This document shows positions 28,530 to 38,368 of a stretch of DNA of 64,000 nucleotides, piece by piece. This DNA is from Staphylococcus lugdunensis (GTDB taxonomy: Bacteria > Bacillota > Bacilli > Staphylococcales > Staphylococcaceae). Position numbers and translations under genes: made by a program. Numbering within the stretch: the first letter of the stretch is position 1; every line of letters starts with the position of its first letter. Location of the stretch: the NCBI RefSeq assembly GCF_002901705.1, contig NZ_PPPV01000016.1, positions 705,665-769,664 of the forward strand, read 5' to 3'. Below the pieces are notes generated by a model. That model was not told the origin of the DNA. It saw nothing but the letters and a program-made list of their open reading frames with translations, and did no database searches.

Positions 28530-28572
28530 GAAGCACAAAGACGATTTTTAATTTCAAATCATCTTTGTGCTA
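28530..28572. terminator. Terminator after glcB (recurrent sequence)
   Basis: AGCACAAAGACGAT...ATCATCTTTGTGCT is a strong hairpin nearly identical to the one at 18938-18984. It lies 70 bases past the glcB stop. The rest of the 28279-28642 gap is AT-rich with no gene seen. Confidence 0.75.
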
Positions 28573-28642
28573 TTATTTTGGAATTTAAATCCAATCCTGT
28601 TTTTCTATAAATGATGTTCAAACCGCTTTTATTTCAAGCTGT

Positions 28643-30682
28643 TTATTTAATGTTAAAAAGGTGGTCACCGAAATGGATACTGTTACCAGCTTTTACAGCT
28701 ATATCTGTAATGTCACCTTTCGTCACAATAATTGGTGTAATTAAACTTTTCGCATTTTCACCAAGATAGTCTAAATCAAAGGTTACTAATTGTTGACCTT
28801 GTTCAATTGTTTGCCCCTCTTCGACATGCATTGTGAAACCTTGTCCTTCTAATTGAACTGTATCTAAACCAATGTGAATTAATAACTCTAATCCTTGATC
28901 AGATACTAAACCGATGGCATGCTTCGTTGGGAAAATCATTTGAACCTTACCATTGAACGGCGCTCGAACTTCACCACTAACTGGATTAATCGCTATGCCG
29001 TCTCCCATCATTTTCTCACTAAAGACCTGATCCGGAACATCAGCTAAATCGACTACTTTTCCTTCTAATGGCGCAACGACACTTTCACTATGTGTCTCCG
29101 CTTGTGCTTCTGTTTCTGTTACAACTATCGCTTCGTCAGAGTCATCTTCAGCTGACATAGGATGTTCGACAACTTCACCATTCATGATTTGTTGCATTTC
29201 ATGTTTGATTTGATCTGATTTAGGACCAAAAATAGCTTGCATATTATTACCAACTTCTAACACACCTGAAGCCCCTAAATCTTTTAATCCTGCAACATCC
29301 ACTTTCGCTTTGTCATTCACTTCAACACGTAATCGGGTAATACATGCATCTAAATGTTTAATATTCGTCTTACCACCCATTGCTTCTAATACTGCATATG
29401 GCAACTCGCTTGCTGCTGTTTGTTTAGCTGAAGCCATTTTGTCTTCGCGACCTGGTGTCTTAAAGTTTAACTTCTTAATGAGGAATCTAAATATAACATA
29501 ATAGATAACTGCATAGACTAAACCAACTGGTATGACTAGCCACCAAGCTGTTTTATTAGGTAATACCCCTAAAAGTACGTAATCAATAAAGCCACCTGAG
29601 AATGTATAACCTAAGTGCAAATGAAGTAAATATAGAATTAAGAATGATAGTCCATCTAACAGTGCATGGATAACAAAGAGCAACGGTGCCACAAATAAGA
29701 ATGAGAATTCTAGTGGTTCTGTGATACCTGTTAAAAATGATGTTAAAGCTGCTGAACCCATCAAACCTGCAACAACCTTTTTATTTTCAGGTTTTGCTGT
29801 ATGATAAATCGCTAGCGCCGCTGCCGGCAAACCAAACATCATTACTGGGAATTCACCTTGCATAAATTTACCAGCAGTCAGATGTGCACCTTCACGAATT
29901 TGATCAATAAAGATTAGTTGATCTCCTCGTACTATATGCCCTGCCGCATTTTTCCAAGAACCAAATTCAAACCAAAATGGCGCATGGAAAATGTGATGTA
30001 GGCCAAATGGTATTAACAATCGCTTAATAAAGCCAAATAAGAATACGGCCAAACCTGTATTAGAGTCCAATAATCCTTCACTAAATGCATTCAATCCAGA
30101 TTGAATCATTGGCCATACATATGCCATTGGAAACGCTAAAACAAATGACGTCGTTGCCATCATAATTGGCACGAAACGTTTACCCGCAAAGAAACCTAAG
30201 TACGATGGTAACGAAATATTGTAAAATTTGTTATAACACCACGCGGCTAAGCCACCTATAATAATCCCACCAAAGACACCTGTTTGCAACGTAGGAATAC
30301 CTAATACACTGGCATAACCACTGGCAGCATCTTTTACTTCATTTGGGGTAACATTTAAGATAGCACCCATCGTTTTATTCATGACGATGTAACCAACAAA
30401 TGCCGCAATCGCAGCTACACCATCACCACCGGCTAAACCGATAGCTACACCTAAAGCAAAAATCATTGGCAAGTTATCAAAGATAATCCCACCTGCCCCT
30501 GTCATCATTAGGGCAATATTTTGAATCACACCATTTTTAATAAATGGTAGATAATGCTGTAATGATTCACCCTGCATCGCAGTACCAAGTGCGAGTAACA
30601 ACCCAGCAGCTGGTAAAATAGCAACTGGTAACATTAATGCTTTACCTATACGTTGCAATTGACCGAATAATTTCTTTCTCAC
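28643..30682 (-). CDS. glcB: Glucose-family PTS permease, EIICBA (GlcB/PtsG type)
   Basis: A fused phosphotransferase permease of about 679 residues that imports and phosphorylates glucose or a glucoside. Domain order is IIC (residues 1-400; [28 protein letters not shown], then [13 protein letters not shown] and [12 protein letters not shown]), IIB with the phosphorylated Cys in [12 protein letters not shown] near 446, and IIA with the His in [14 protein letters not shown] near 602. I chose the GTG at 30682 (VRKKLFG) because GGAGG stands eight bases before it. A CcpA-type cre site lies about 210 bases upstream. The gene is single. Its equivalent stands near crtN in S. aureus too. Confidence 0.92.
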   Translation of the reverse strand: MRKKLFGQLQRIGKALMLPVAILPAAGLLLALGTAMQGESLQHYLPFIKNGVIQNIALMMTGAGGIIFDNLPMIFALGVAIGLAGGDGVAAIAAFVGYIVMNKTMGAILNVTPNEVKDAASGYASVLGIPTLQTGVFGGIIIGGLAAWCYNKFYNISLPSYLGFFAGKRFVPIMMATTSFVLAFPMAYVWPMIQSGLNAFSEGLLDSNTGLAVFLFGFIKRLLIPFGLHHIFHAPFWFEFGSWKNAAGHIVRGDQLIFIDQIREGAHLTAGKFMQGEFPVMMFGLPAAALAIYHTAKPENKKVVAGLMGSAALTSFLTGITEPLEFSFLFVAPLLFVIHALLDGLSFLILYLLHLHLGYTFSGGFIDYVLLGVLPNKTAWWLVIPVGLVYAVIYYVIFRFLIKKLNFKTPGREDKMASAKQTAASELPYAVLEAMGGKTNIKHLDACITRLRVEVNDKAKVDVAGLKDLGASGVLEVGNNMQAIFGPKSDQIKHEMQQIMNGEVVEHPMSAEDDSDEAIVVTETEAQAETHSESVVAPLEGKVVDLADVPDQVFSEKMMGDGIAINPVSGEVRAPFNGKVQMIFPTKHAIGLVSDQGLELLIHIGLDTVQLEGQGFTMHVEEGQTIEQGQQLVTFDLDYLGENAKSLITPIIVTKGDITDIAVKAGNSIHFGDHLFNIK

Positions 30683-30890
30683 CTTTCTAACCTCCAAGCA
30701 AGAACCCAATTAAAATAGTATTCATTATCGATTAACAACAATCTATTCAGACTGAACATGATGTATGGCCTAGCTAGATATATAAAGCACTAATGGTCCT
30801 AAAACATAAACATCACACTATCATCTGCACTAATTTGACTACTTTTGATTGAATTCGAATGAATTGTTCCCAGATATTTTAGCACGTTAA

Positions 30891-30904
30891 AGTAAGCGTT
30901 AACA
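30891..30904. promoter_or_regulatory. cre-like (CcpA) site upstream of glcB
   Basis: On the minus strand TGTTAACGCTTACT fits the consensus TGWNANCGNTNWCA in 13 of 14 positions. It lies 209 bases before the glcB start in a 413-base gap that otherwise holds only AT-rich promoter DNA for the two divergent genes. I saw no clear antiterminator hairpin. Confidence 0.5.
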
Positions 30905-31096
30905 ATATAAATTTTAAATTTAATTTAAATGTTGTTGGTTTGACATAATTCAATGTAGTCATTGTTTCAAATAAATCAGTAATATTTCATTTTTAATGCT
31001 TGTTTCTATTGATATTTTGTTTATATATTAAATTTGCATAAAACAAATGTTATGCCATAATAGCTTTAAATTAATATAGTTTGGAGGGATTGTTTG

Positions 31097-31696
31097 ATGA
31101 GTGAGTTTATTGCAGCCATTATCGGTGGTTTGTTCACGTTAGCTGGGACATTCATAGCATTAATATTCCAATTTAGAAAAGATGAGCGAGATAAAAGAGA
31201 AGATTATCATAATGATTTAGTCAGTTCATTAGATGTTATTGCATATAAAGCCGCAAAAGTACGCAATAATTATTTAGATTTCAATTATTCCAATTTCAAC
31301 AAAGACAATACAACAGAGATTTACCAAGAGATTCACACAGATTTCAAAGGTTTAGACAAACAATTACAAAGTTTAATCTTATTGATGAGTCATCACAGTG
31401 ACAATTCTAATAAAGTGCTAAGACGTTTATTAACCAGCTATGAACCAGTTGAAAATCAGTTTAATAACTTTAAAATTTCTTACAAAATCTATACTCAAAA
31501 ATATGAGAGTCCTGATTTTAATAAAAACAATATTACTTTTTCAAAACGTAAGCTAGACATTAGTATTGAAGATTTCATCGCACATATTAAAAATTTTGCA
31601 AGCGAGAAATATCAACATGATTTATACGAACCTACTTTAAATAACTTAGTCGACCCAAATGATGCGATTAATAACGATAAATACTATCAGAAATAA
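31097..31696 (+). CDS. Membrane-anchored protein of unknown function
   Basis: A 199-residue protein with one N-terminal membrane helix (residues 4-25, FIAAIIGGLFTLAGTFIALIF) followed by a charged, mostly helical cytoplasmic part (QFRKDERDKREDYHNDL...) that may form coiled coils. I chose the ATG at 31097 because GGAGGGA precedes it. I do not recognise the family, and no enzymatic motif is visible. It is divergent from glcB and ends at a short repeat copy. Confidence 0.65.
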   Translation: MSEFIAAIIGGLFTLAGTFIALIFQFRKDERDKREDYHNDLVSSLDVIAYKAAKVRNNYLDFNYSNFNKDNTTEIYQEIHTDFKGLDKQLQSLILLMSHHSDNSNKVLRRLLTSYEPVENQFNNFKISYKIYTQKYESPDFNKNNITFSKRKLDISIEDFIAHIKNFASEKYQHDLYEPTLNNLVDPNDAINNDKYYQK

Positions 31697-31708
31697 TATC
31701 ACTATAAA

Positions 31709-31756
31709 GAGAGCGGGACTACGAATTCATAATGAATTTTGTCCCGTTCCGTTCTT
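31709..31756. repeat. Single-hairpin form of the intergenic repeat, copy 5
   Basis: Only the GC-rich hairpin of the two-hairpin repeat is present: GAGCGGGACTAC, a GAATTCATAATGAATT core palindrome and GTCCCGTTC. It lies between converging genes and probably acts as a terminator. Confidence 0.8.
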
Positions 31757-31835
31757 CTACTTATTAAGAACCTGCTACAATCACTTATGTCATATTTTAT
31801 AAATGGTGTATGTGTATGAAAGCATTGTTATGTTG

Positions 31836-32804
31836 CTATTTCTCAATATTCTTAGCTTTAATAGATGCATCTTCATCTGTTAATGCCTGTTTTAAAGCTT
31901 GTAGCGCCGCCGCTTTGGATTGTTTACTAATAGGTGCATCTGGCGCGATAGATTCAAATTCATGATAACAGCCTGGATATAAATGAAACTCAACGGGTAC
32001 ACCCGCTTGAGCCAACGCTTGTACATAATTGATGGTTTCATCTCGATATGGATCCAACGTTCCTACAGAAGTATATGTCGCTGGAAGTTGGCTGAAGTCT
32101 GTTTCACGTATTGGGGCTGCATATTTAGGTACATCACCTTTAATATTTTTCAGATACATCGACCAAGCAAATTGATTTAATTCCGAAGACCATACTTTAG
32201 AATCTAAAACTTCCTGACTTGAAGGTGTGGCGCACGTATCATCTATCATTGGAAATAACGGCATTTGAAATTTAATGTTAGGCCCTTTTCTATCTCTGGC
32301 TAATAGTGTTAAAGCTGCCGTTAGTCCTCCCCCAGTACTGCCCCCAACTACAGCTAATCTATCAATATCGATATTTAATGTTTCACGTTCGCTAACAATC
32401 CATTGTAATGCGAGATAACAGTCTTCTAGTGCTGCAGGATAGGGGTGTTCAGGTGCTAAACGATAATCTACAGAAACGACCACACACGGTACATGTTTAA
32501 CATAACTTGCACATGTAGCATCGTTACCTTCTACCGTTCCAAAGAACGTACCTCCCCCATGAATATATAGCACGACAGGCAAAGGCTGTTGTTGTGCTTT
32601 AGGCGCATACACTTTCACTCTTATAGAGACGTTACTATCTGCATATGCAATATGATGTTCTGTAAACTGTAATGATTCATCCTTATAGGGACGAATTAAC
32701 TTTTGATTAATACCTCTGATGAGTGGTAATCGCGCTTCAGTAAAAATCATTGGCGACAAGCGCTTAAATGCCGGTAATAAATCTTTATGAATATGTTTCT
32801 CCAT
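31836..32804 (-). CDS. Alpha/beta hydrolase (hormone-sensitive-lipase family)
   Basis: A 322-residue esterase or lipase of the HSL/bacterial family IV. The oxyanion-hole motif LYIHGGGTFFG is near residue 80 and the nucleophile elbow VVGGSTGGGLTA near 152 (GGSTG rather than the commoner GDSAG). Acid and His are likely in SVGTLDPYRDE near 252 and YPGCYHEFE near 285. It has no signal peptide. The start overlaps the end of the glutamine amidotransferase gene by 20 bases with AGGAGG before it, so both are one operon. The substrate is unknown. Confidence 0.85.
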   Translation of the reverse strand: MEKHIHKDLLPAFKRLSPMIFTEARLPLIRGINQKLIRPYKDESLQFTEHHIAYADSNVSIRVKVYAPKAQQQPLPVVLYIHGGGTFFGTVEGNDATCASYVKHVPCVVVSVDYRLAPEHPYPAALEDCYLALQWIVSERETLNIDIDRLAVVGGSTGGGLTAALTLLARDRKGPNIKFQMPLFPMIDDTCATPSSQEVLDSKVWSSELNQFAWSMYLKNIKGDVPKYAAPIRETDFSQLPATYTSVGTLDPYRDETINYVQALAQAGVPVEFHLYPGCYHEFESIAPDAPISKQSKAAALQALKQALTDEDASIKAKNIEK

Positions 32805-33465
32805 AAGTACATCCTCCTATAAGATGATCCATAATCTTGCTTAAGACGATTTGATTGTCAGTTGGTATTTCGTGTTGCAAGATACTGTCACGTGTTTGTT
32901 GTAGTACATTCCCTTCAATATATTTGTAGTCAGCTGCAACAAGATCTTGTAATGTCTGAGACGTTGTTTCTAAATGAAATTGCAAACCAATCACACAATC
33001 TTTATAAATAAATGCCTGGTTTTCACAATAAGGTGAACAATAAAGTCGTTCTGCCCCAGGAGGTAATGAAAATGTTTCTCCATGCCAGTGTAAAACGTCT
33101 AACGTTTCAGGCAAGAAGTTATAACGAGATGTTGTTTTTTTAATATTTGAAAATCCTACTTCCTTACCTGCTGAATTGTTATAAATTGTTGCGCCGAGCA
33201 CTTGCGCAATGAGTTGTGCACCTAAGCAAATCCCTAACATTGGTTTCTGTTGCTTAAGCATAGCAATAATAAGCGCTCTTTCTTCTGCTAACCAAGGAAT
33301 ATCGTCATTCACACTCATTGGCCCTCCTAAAATAATAAGCACATCAACTTGCTGAGCATCGGGTATACGGACTGGCGTTTCATATAATTTAATAATATGC
33401 GCATCTAAATAAGCTAAACTCCCAGGGGTCTCAAATGGGACATGTTGTAATATATAAATCTTCAT
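32785..33465 (-). CDS. Class I glutamine amidotransferase-like protein
   Basis: A 226-residue protein of the GMP-synthase-like class I glutamine amidotransferase family. The nucleophile Cys is in MLGICLGAQLIAQVLGA near residue 79, the His and Glu in GLQFHLETT near 171, and LIILGGPMSVND near 45 is typical. Such stand-alone proteins often hydrolyse gamma-glutamyl compounds or act with unknown partners. It is the first gene of an operon with the hydrolase and divergent from msrA. The Fur box at 33627 lies between them, so iron may control both directions. Confidence 0.83.
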   Translation of the reverse strand: MKIYILQHVPFETPGSLAYLDAHIIKLYETPVRIPDAQQVDVLIILGGPMSVNDDIPWLAEERALIIAMLKQQKPMLGICLGAQLIAQVLGATIYNNSAGKEVGFSNIKKTTSRYNFLPETLDVLHWHGETFSLPPGAERLYCSPYCENQAFIYKDCVIGLQFHLETTSQTLQDLVAADYKYIEGNVLQQTRDSILQHEIPTDNQIVLSKIMDHLIGGCTYGETYS

Positions 33466-33626
33466 TGGCGTTCCTTCTTATCATTTGAGTATATAATCGC
33501 ATCATTGCGAATGCGACTCATTTCATATTCAAGTATACCATTTTTATTATATGTACTTTGAGGACTGCATTGACAGAAACTGGTTGCATACATTGAATTA
33601 TCACTACAATTTTACTATAATTCTAA

Positions 33627-33644
33627 TTGATAATGATTTTCAAT
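33627..33644. promoter_or_regulatory. Fur-box-like dyad upstream of msrA
   Basis: TTGATAATGATTTTCAAT keeps the GATAATGATT core of the Fur consensus and both half-sites, with one mismatch in the right arm. It ends 15 bases before the MsrA start codon and overlaps the expected promoter and ribosome-site region. Confidence 0.7.
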
Positions 33645-33659
33645 TATAGGAGGTTGTTT

Positions 33660-34139
33660 ATGGAAACAGTATACTTAGCAGGTGGTTGTTTATATGGCGT
33701 TGAAGCATTTATTCGAACACTCCCAGGGGTTATCAATACGACAAGTGGTCGCGCAAATGGCATTACAAAATCTCTAGATGGTGAGTACGACGGTTACGTG
33801 GAAGCTGTCAAAACGGAATTTGATCCAAACGTCGTGTCCGTTACAGATTTGATGGGCTATCTCTTTGAAATTATCGATCCTTATAGTCTTCATCAACAAG
33901 GTCAAGACATCGGGTTAAAATATAGAACTGGATTCTATAGTGAAAACCCTGAACATTTAAAAGAAGCTCAAGCCTTTATCGATGCTATTGAAGACCATCA
34001 TCTTATTGCAACGGAAGTCTTACCGCTGACCAATTATATTAAAAGTGCCGATATGCATCAAAATAGATTAGAACGCTATCCTGATGACTACTGCCATTTA
34101 CCAAAAAGCTTAGTTTATAAATATAAAAACAATGCCTAA
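33660..34139 (+). CDS. msrA: MsrA-family peptide methionine (S)-sulfoxide reductase
   Basis: A 159-residue MsrA-family protein that would reduce methionine-S-sulfoxide in proteins in the cytoplasm. The catalytic Cys lies in AGGCLYGVEAF near residue 10, and the substrate Glu region is DGYVEAV near 47. The Asp and Tyr region is IDPYSLHQQGQDIGLKYRTGFY near 75. The usual GCFWG motif reads GCLYG here, so two aromatic pocket residues are changed. I chose the ATG at 33660 because AGGAGG precedes it. An upstream in-frame start would contain the Fur box. No resolving Cys pair is visible at the C-terminus, apart from one Cys near residue 140. Confidence 0.85.
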   Translation: METVYLAGGCLYGVEAFIRTLPGVINTTSGRANGITKSLDGEYDGYVEAVKTEFDPNVVSVTDLMGYLFEIIDPYSLHQQGQDIGLKYRTGFYSENPEHLKEAQAFIDAIEDHHLIATEVLPLTNYIKSADMHQNRLERYPDDYCHLPKSLVYKYKNNA

Positions 34140-34195
34140 TAAGTATTGAAATAGATAAAAGGTCTGGACATAAAGTTCTTGGACAAATACAAAGA

Positions 34196-34240
34196 AGCAC
34201 TCAGATGAGTTGAAATTCAATTCATCTGAGTGTTATTTTT
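34196..34240. terminator. Bidirectional terminator between msrA and the APC permease gene
   Basis: The perfect hairpin ACTCAGATGA.TTGAA/TTCAA.TCATCTGAGT is flanked by A-rich and T-rich runs between converging genes, with GACATAAAG/TTTATGTCTCAGAC outer arms. Confidence 0.8.
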
Positions 34241-34285
34241 CTGAGATTTATGTCTCAGACTGTATTAATTTAAAACCTAATTTTT

Positions 34286-35917
34286 TTACTTGTTATTTAG
34301 TTCATTATCTTTTAGGTCTCTTGCCATCTTAGTATTTATTTTCTTCGCATGTCTAAAGTAAATACTTTCAAAATAGCTTGTTGCTCCGATGCTGTAAAAG
34401 ATCAATGCAACTACGATAATCACGATAAAGTCATATGGATAGTGAATCAAATTGATACCTTTAAATTCTTTACTTCCAATAAATGACAGAATTGCCAATA
34501 CAATAAGATACACGATAATCCATAAGCTACCACCAATTTGTTTCTTCGTATTTCTCCAATTCATTTTATATTCATAGAAGAAATAAATCGGTAAACCTAA
34601 AATAATAATAAAGATAACTTCAGCTGTTGTAGGCCACATTGCCCAATAAATTGCTAGTGAAGCCAAGACAAACGATAATGGTGCCATCACTTTTAGCAAT
34701 GTTGCACGATATGGTCGCGTCATTTTTGGTGCCATTTTACGTAAGGCGATTACAGTTGTTGGACCAGTTAAATATGCCACAAGTGTCGCTGTTGAAATTA
34801 CGGCTGCTAATGTTCCCCAATCGCGGAATAACGTTACCATAATTATGCTAATTATTGCGTTAAAAAGAATGGCAACACGTGGAATATTATATGTTTCATT
34901 CATTTTTCCTAAAAATTTAGGAATATGCCCATTCTTTTCCATAGCACGTAATACACGCCCTGTCACAGCTACGAATGATACACCAGTACCAAATGGCGAA
35001 ACAACGGCTTCAATATAAAGTAAAATTGCTAGCCAATTAATGTTTAATAAAATCGCCAAATCAGCAAATGGAGAGTTGAAGTTAATACCACTCCAACCAT
35101 GTGCATTAATCGTAGATTGAGGCATTGATGTAATAAAGGTACTTTGTAAAATAATATATAATGCAGCACTTAATGATAGTGAAATTGCGATACCACGTGC
35201 AATATTCTTTTCAGGATTGCGAATTTCAGACCCCATATTAATGATTGTTTGGAATGCGTTAAATGAAAAGATAATTCCTGATGTTGTCGTTGCCGCAAAA
35301 ATTGGCGCACTACCATAAGGCATAAACGTACTTACAGAATGACCATAATTTCCTGTGTCAAAGCCAGACAGCATTAACATAATAACTGTTAATAATGGCA
35401 CACCCAATTTAAACACTGAAATCAAACTTGTAAATGACGTTAAAATTTTAACCGACCAATAATTTAACAGTGAAAAAATGATGATGATGATATAAACTGC
35501 AAATAACCCACTTGTACTAATTGAGCCATCTTCCATTAATACCGATGTAAATTTAGCCCAATCCCAAGGCCATGAACTAATGTATTGTACAGCCGACACA
35601 GCTTCAATAGGAATAATGGTAACCAATGATACCCAGTTCGCCCAAGCTGCAATAAAGCCTAGCAACGAACCATGCGTATATTGTGCATAGTTACTCATTC
35701 CACCTGATTGTGGAAACATAGTGCCGATTTCAATATAGTTATATGAAATAGTTCCAATGACGATAAATCCAATCACCCATGAAATAATTGCTGCTGGTCC
35801 TGCGATAGATGAAGCTTCCCACGCTCCAAATAGCCAACCCGAACCAATGAGTGAACCAAGTCCTAATAGCACAAGTTGTGCCAAACTTATCTTATTGCTT
35901 TTATTTTTATTACCCAT
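34286..35917 (-). CDS. APC-family amino acid permease
   Basis: An amino acid-polyamine-organocation transporter of 543 residues with 12-14 membrane helices. The helix 1 signature LVLLGLGSLIGSGWLFGAWEAS with the unwound GSGW segment is clear, as are SFNAFQTIINMGSEIRNPEKNIARGI near residue 220 and FVAVTGRVLRAMEKNGHIPKFL near 305. The latter is typical of aspartate/glutamate:proton or gamma-aminobutyrate antiporter relatives. The extra C-terminal helices fit the YtnA/AspT-like longer forms. The substrate is not determined. The start follows AAGGAG. Monocistronic. Confidence 0.87.
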   Translation of the reverse strand: MGNKNKSNKISLAQLVLLGLGSLIGSGWLFGAWEASSIAGPAAIISWVIGFIVIGTISYNYIEIGTMFPQSGGMSNYAQYTHGSLLGFIAAWANWVSLVTIIPIEAVSAVQYISSWPWDWAKFTSVLMEDGSISTSGLFAVYIIIIIFSLLNYWSVKILTSFTSLISVFKLGVPLLTVIMLMLSGFDTGNYGHSVSTFMPYGSAPIFAATTTSGIIFSFNAFQTIINMGSEIRNPEKNIARGIAISLSLSAALYIILQSTFITSMPQSTINAHGWSGINFNSPFADLAILLNINWLAILLYIEAVVSPFGTGVSFVAVTGRVLRAMEKNGHIPKFLGKMNETYNIPRVAILFNAIISIIMVTLFRDWGTLAAVISTATLVAYLTGPTTVIALRKMAPKMTRPYRATLLKVMAPLSFVLASLAIYWAMWPTTAEVIFIIILGLPIYFFYEYKMNWRNTKKQIGGSLWIIVYLIVLAILSFIGSKEFKGINLIHYPYDFIVIIVVALIFYSIGATSYFESIYFRHAKKINTKMARDLKDNELNNK

Positions 35918-36118
35918 AATAACTCCTTAATTATTGTTATGTTTCATTTTTTAATAAACACGTAACCATTATACGCTACTCAAAATAATAGTCAAACTCA
36001 ATTATTCATATAAATGTTTAATATAGCATTATTATTATTTTGAAAAATCAAATAAACAGACTATATTACAGCGTTCGTTTCAAGTTGAACAAATGTTTAT
36101 CATTTTTAAATTTATATT

Positions 36119-36706
36119 TTATAAATATGGATTACCATAACGCTCACAATAATCATAAAATCCAAATTGATTCATATAGGCCTGTCGTTCTATATTGTCA
36201 TTTGAATCAAAGTCAATCAACTGTTGTACAGCCGCTGTAAAAGGAATGGCCGCTGTACCATTTGCCGTAACTAAATGTTTGTCACGCACCACCTGCGTGG
36301 CAATAAATGGATAAGTTGGCTGATAATTTTCGTATTGGTCTAATAACTGTACCGCATTGCCGGTATGTCGATACGTATTCAAATGTCCTTGCCGTGCTAA
36401 ATAATCTACAGCACCACAAATGGCAGCAATAGGTTTGTGTTGTTCAAATGCCTGTTGAACAAAATGATTTAAAATCTGATTGTCGATATGCCAACTTTTA
36501 CCACCAATCAATACCAATAAGTCATACGCATTTACCGCTTCAAGCTGAACATCAATAAGGGTTGTTAAACCACCCATCGAACGCACTTCATCTTGGATAG
36601 ATGCTGTCATCACTTCCCACGTATCACTTTGATTTAAAGCTGATGCTAAATAACTGCCTTCCCAATCTGCATATTCATCCAATAACAAAAAAATTGCTTT
36701 TTTCAT
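36119..36706 (-). CDS. DJ-1/PfpI-family protein
   Basis: A 195-residue protein of the DJ-1/PfpI family (class I glutamine-amidotransferase-like fold). The nucleophile Cys is in IAAICGAVDYLAR near residue 98, with a family Glu in the first helix region (LLLDEYADWEGSYLASAL). Such proteins act as deglycases, glyoxalases or chaperones, and the exact activity is not evident. The motif following the Cys (GAVDYLA) is like YdeA-type members of staphylococci and bacilli. It starts at an ATG after GAGGAG. Monocistronic, divergent from the secreted metalloprotease. Confidence 0.83.
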   Translation of the reverse strand: MKKAIFLLLDEYADWEGSYLASALNQSDTWEVMTASIQDEVRSMGGLTTLIDVQLEAVNAYDLLVLIGGKSWHIDNQILNHFVQQAFEQHKPIAAICGAVDYLARQGHLNTYRHTGNAVQLLDQYENYQPTYPFIATQVVRDKHLVTANGTAAIPFTAAVQQLIDFDSNDNIERQAYMNQFGFYDYCERYGNPYL

Positions 36707-36918
36707 ATTTTCATCTCCTCTATGCTTGCAATCAATATTTAAAAATATAATTTGTATAACTTAGTCATATTTTTCATTATATATGAAAAGTTTTATTTTA
36801 TACAGTTAGGCAAATATTTGAACAGTTAAGAGCTAAAAACCAAAATTTTACTGCTAGTCCATAGAATAGTATATAGATTTCAAATAAATCTAAATTTTTA
36901 AAAAAAGGAGAGTCTGCT

Positions 36919-38232
36919 ATGAACATTTCACATAAATTATTAATCGCCCTTAGCACAACGATTACTATTGCCTTACCGATTTCACAATGCGCACAAGCCG
37001 CATCCTACGTCGTTAACAATGAAAATATAGATAAAGATGGCCGCCAAGCTTATACAGGCAGCTATAACCGTGCTGCACTTAAACAGCAAACCGTGAAGCA
37101 AATGGGACCACAAAATCGCGAAGCCTTCAAAGAAGATAAATTATTTAAGGCACCAAAGAATAAACAACCGATTCGAAAGAGTGAAAACCGCAGTCAAAAT
37201 GGCGGCAAACAATATAGCCTAAATGATCAGCGTACCTTTACAACAATTGATAATAGAACTAATCAAGATGAACAAACCACTGCTACATTAAAATACGATG
37301 GTAAAAAAGCCCAAGTGTGGGTTGCTGATCAATACATTACTGATAAACAAGCGCAAAACATTGGTAGAGAATTTGATGAACGTATCGACCCACTTATCGA
37401 AAACAACTTTGGTGAACCCTCTGATGTTGACAATAACGGTAAAGTAAATATCCTTGTATATGATATTAAAGATAACTATGACCAAACAGGAACGTATATT
37501 GGTGGTTATTTCCATCCAAGAGATTTATACAATGTCCGAGGATCAAACCACAGCGAAATCTTCTATATGGATACGTATCCATCAATGGGAACAGATCGTC
37601 AACATTTGAATGAATCACAAATCTATTCCACATTAGCGCATGAATATCAACATATGGTCAATGCCAACGAAAATCTATTTAAAGAACAAAGTCAAGAAGA
37701 AATGGATCCATGGTTAAACGAAGCATTATCAATGGCTAGTGAACAAATGTACTTGAATGCACCATTGAATTCACGTATCGATTATTATAATAATTCAAAA
37801 TCCATCGCCTATGGTCATTCATTAATCCGTTGGGACGAACAAGGTGATACATTATCAAACTACTCATTATCTTACCTCTTTATTGAATATCTGAAAAAAC
37901 AAAGTGACAATGGTGAACAAGTCTTTAAAGAACTCATTAATGATCCAGGTGATACGAATACTGCACTTCAAAATGCAATTCATGAACATGTAGACCCTAA
38001 TTTATCACTTAGTAAATTCATGACTAACTTTAGAATCGCCCTTGTGAAAAAAGAAAATAGTGGACCGTATGGTTTCAAAGGAGATGCAGACTTCAATAAC
38101 GTTCATCCACAACCAATTTCTCAAATTCCAGAGACATTAGCACCTCAAGGATCTGTGTTATTCCAAACAAATCAAGACTTCAACGTACCTAATGACAAAG
38201 ACGAAGATATCTCATACAATAAAGTCAATTAA
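36919..38232 (+). CDS. Secreted zinc metalloprotease, hyicolysin (M30) family
   Basis: A secreted neutral metalloprotease of 437 residues. The first 28 residues form a signal peptide ending in AQA, followed by a propeptide-like region to about residue 110. The catalytic domain has the zinc motif HEYQH at residues 241-245 and a likely third ligand Glu in WLNEALS at 268. This layout matches the M30 family typified by the Staphylococcus hyicus protease ShpI. A good ribosome site (AAAAGGAGAG) precedes the ATG. It is convergent with the cnt operon through a shared terminator. Role in the host or in peptide supply is inference. Confidence 0.87.
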   Translation: MNISHKLLIALSTTITIALPISQCAQAASYVVNNENIDKDGRQAYTGSYNRAALKQQTVKQMGPQNREAFKEDKLFKAPKNKQPIRKSENRSQNGGKQYSLNDQRTFTTIDNRTNQDEQTTATLKYDGKKAQVWVADQYITDKQAQNIGREFDERIDPLIENNFGEPSDVDNNGKVNILVYDIKDNYDQTGTYIGGYFHPRDLYNVRGSNHSEIFYMDTYPSMGTDRQHLNESQIYSTLAHEYQHMVNANENLFKEQSQEEMDPWLNEALSMASEQMYLNAPLNSRIDYYNNSKSIAYGHSLIRWDEQGDTLSNYSLSYLFIEYLKKQSDNGEQVFKELINDPGDTNTALQNAIHEHVDPNLSLSKFMTNFRIALVKKENSGPYGFKGDADFNNVHPQPISQIPETLAPQGSVLFQTNQDFNVPNDKDEDISYNKVN

Positions 38233-38265
38233 TCACTTGTCAGAAGTTCATTAGCTAACGATTTA

Positions 38266-38313
38266 AAAAGGCTACACAGTTGCGTTTGTATGATGGCAAC
38301 TGTGTAGCCTCTA
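38266..38313. terminator. Bidirectional terminator between metalloprotease and cntE
   Basis: The hairpin AGGCTACACAGTTGC...GCAACTGTGTAGCCT, preceded by AAAA, lies between two converging genes. Confidence 0.85.
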
Positions 38314-38368
38314 TATGTTTAAACAATCCTATGATTCAAGGCATGAGTGATTGTTTAAATTTCGAACA

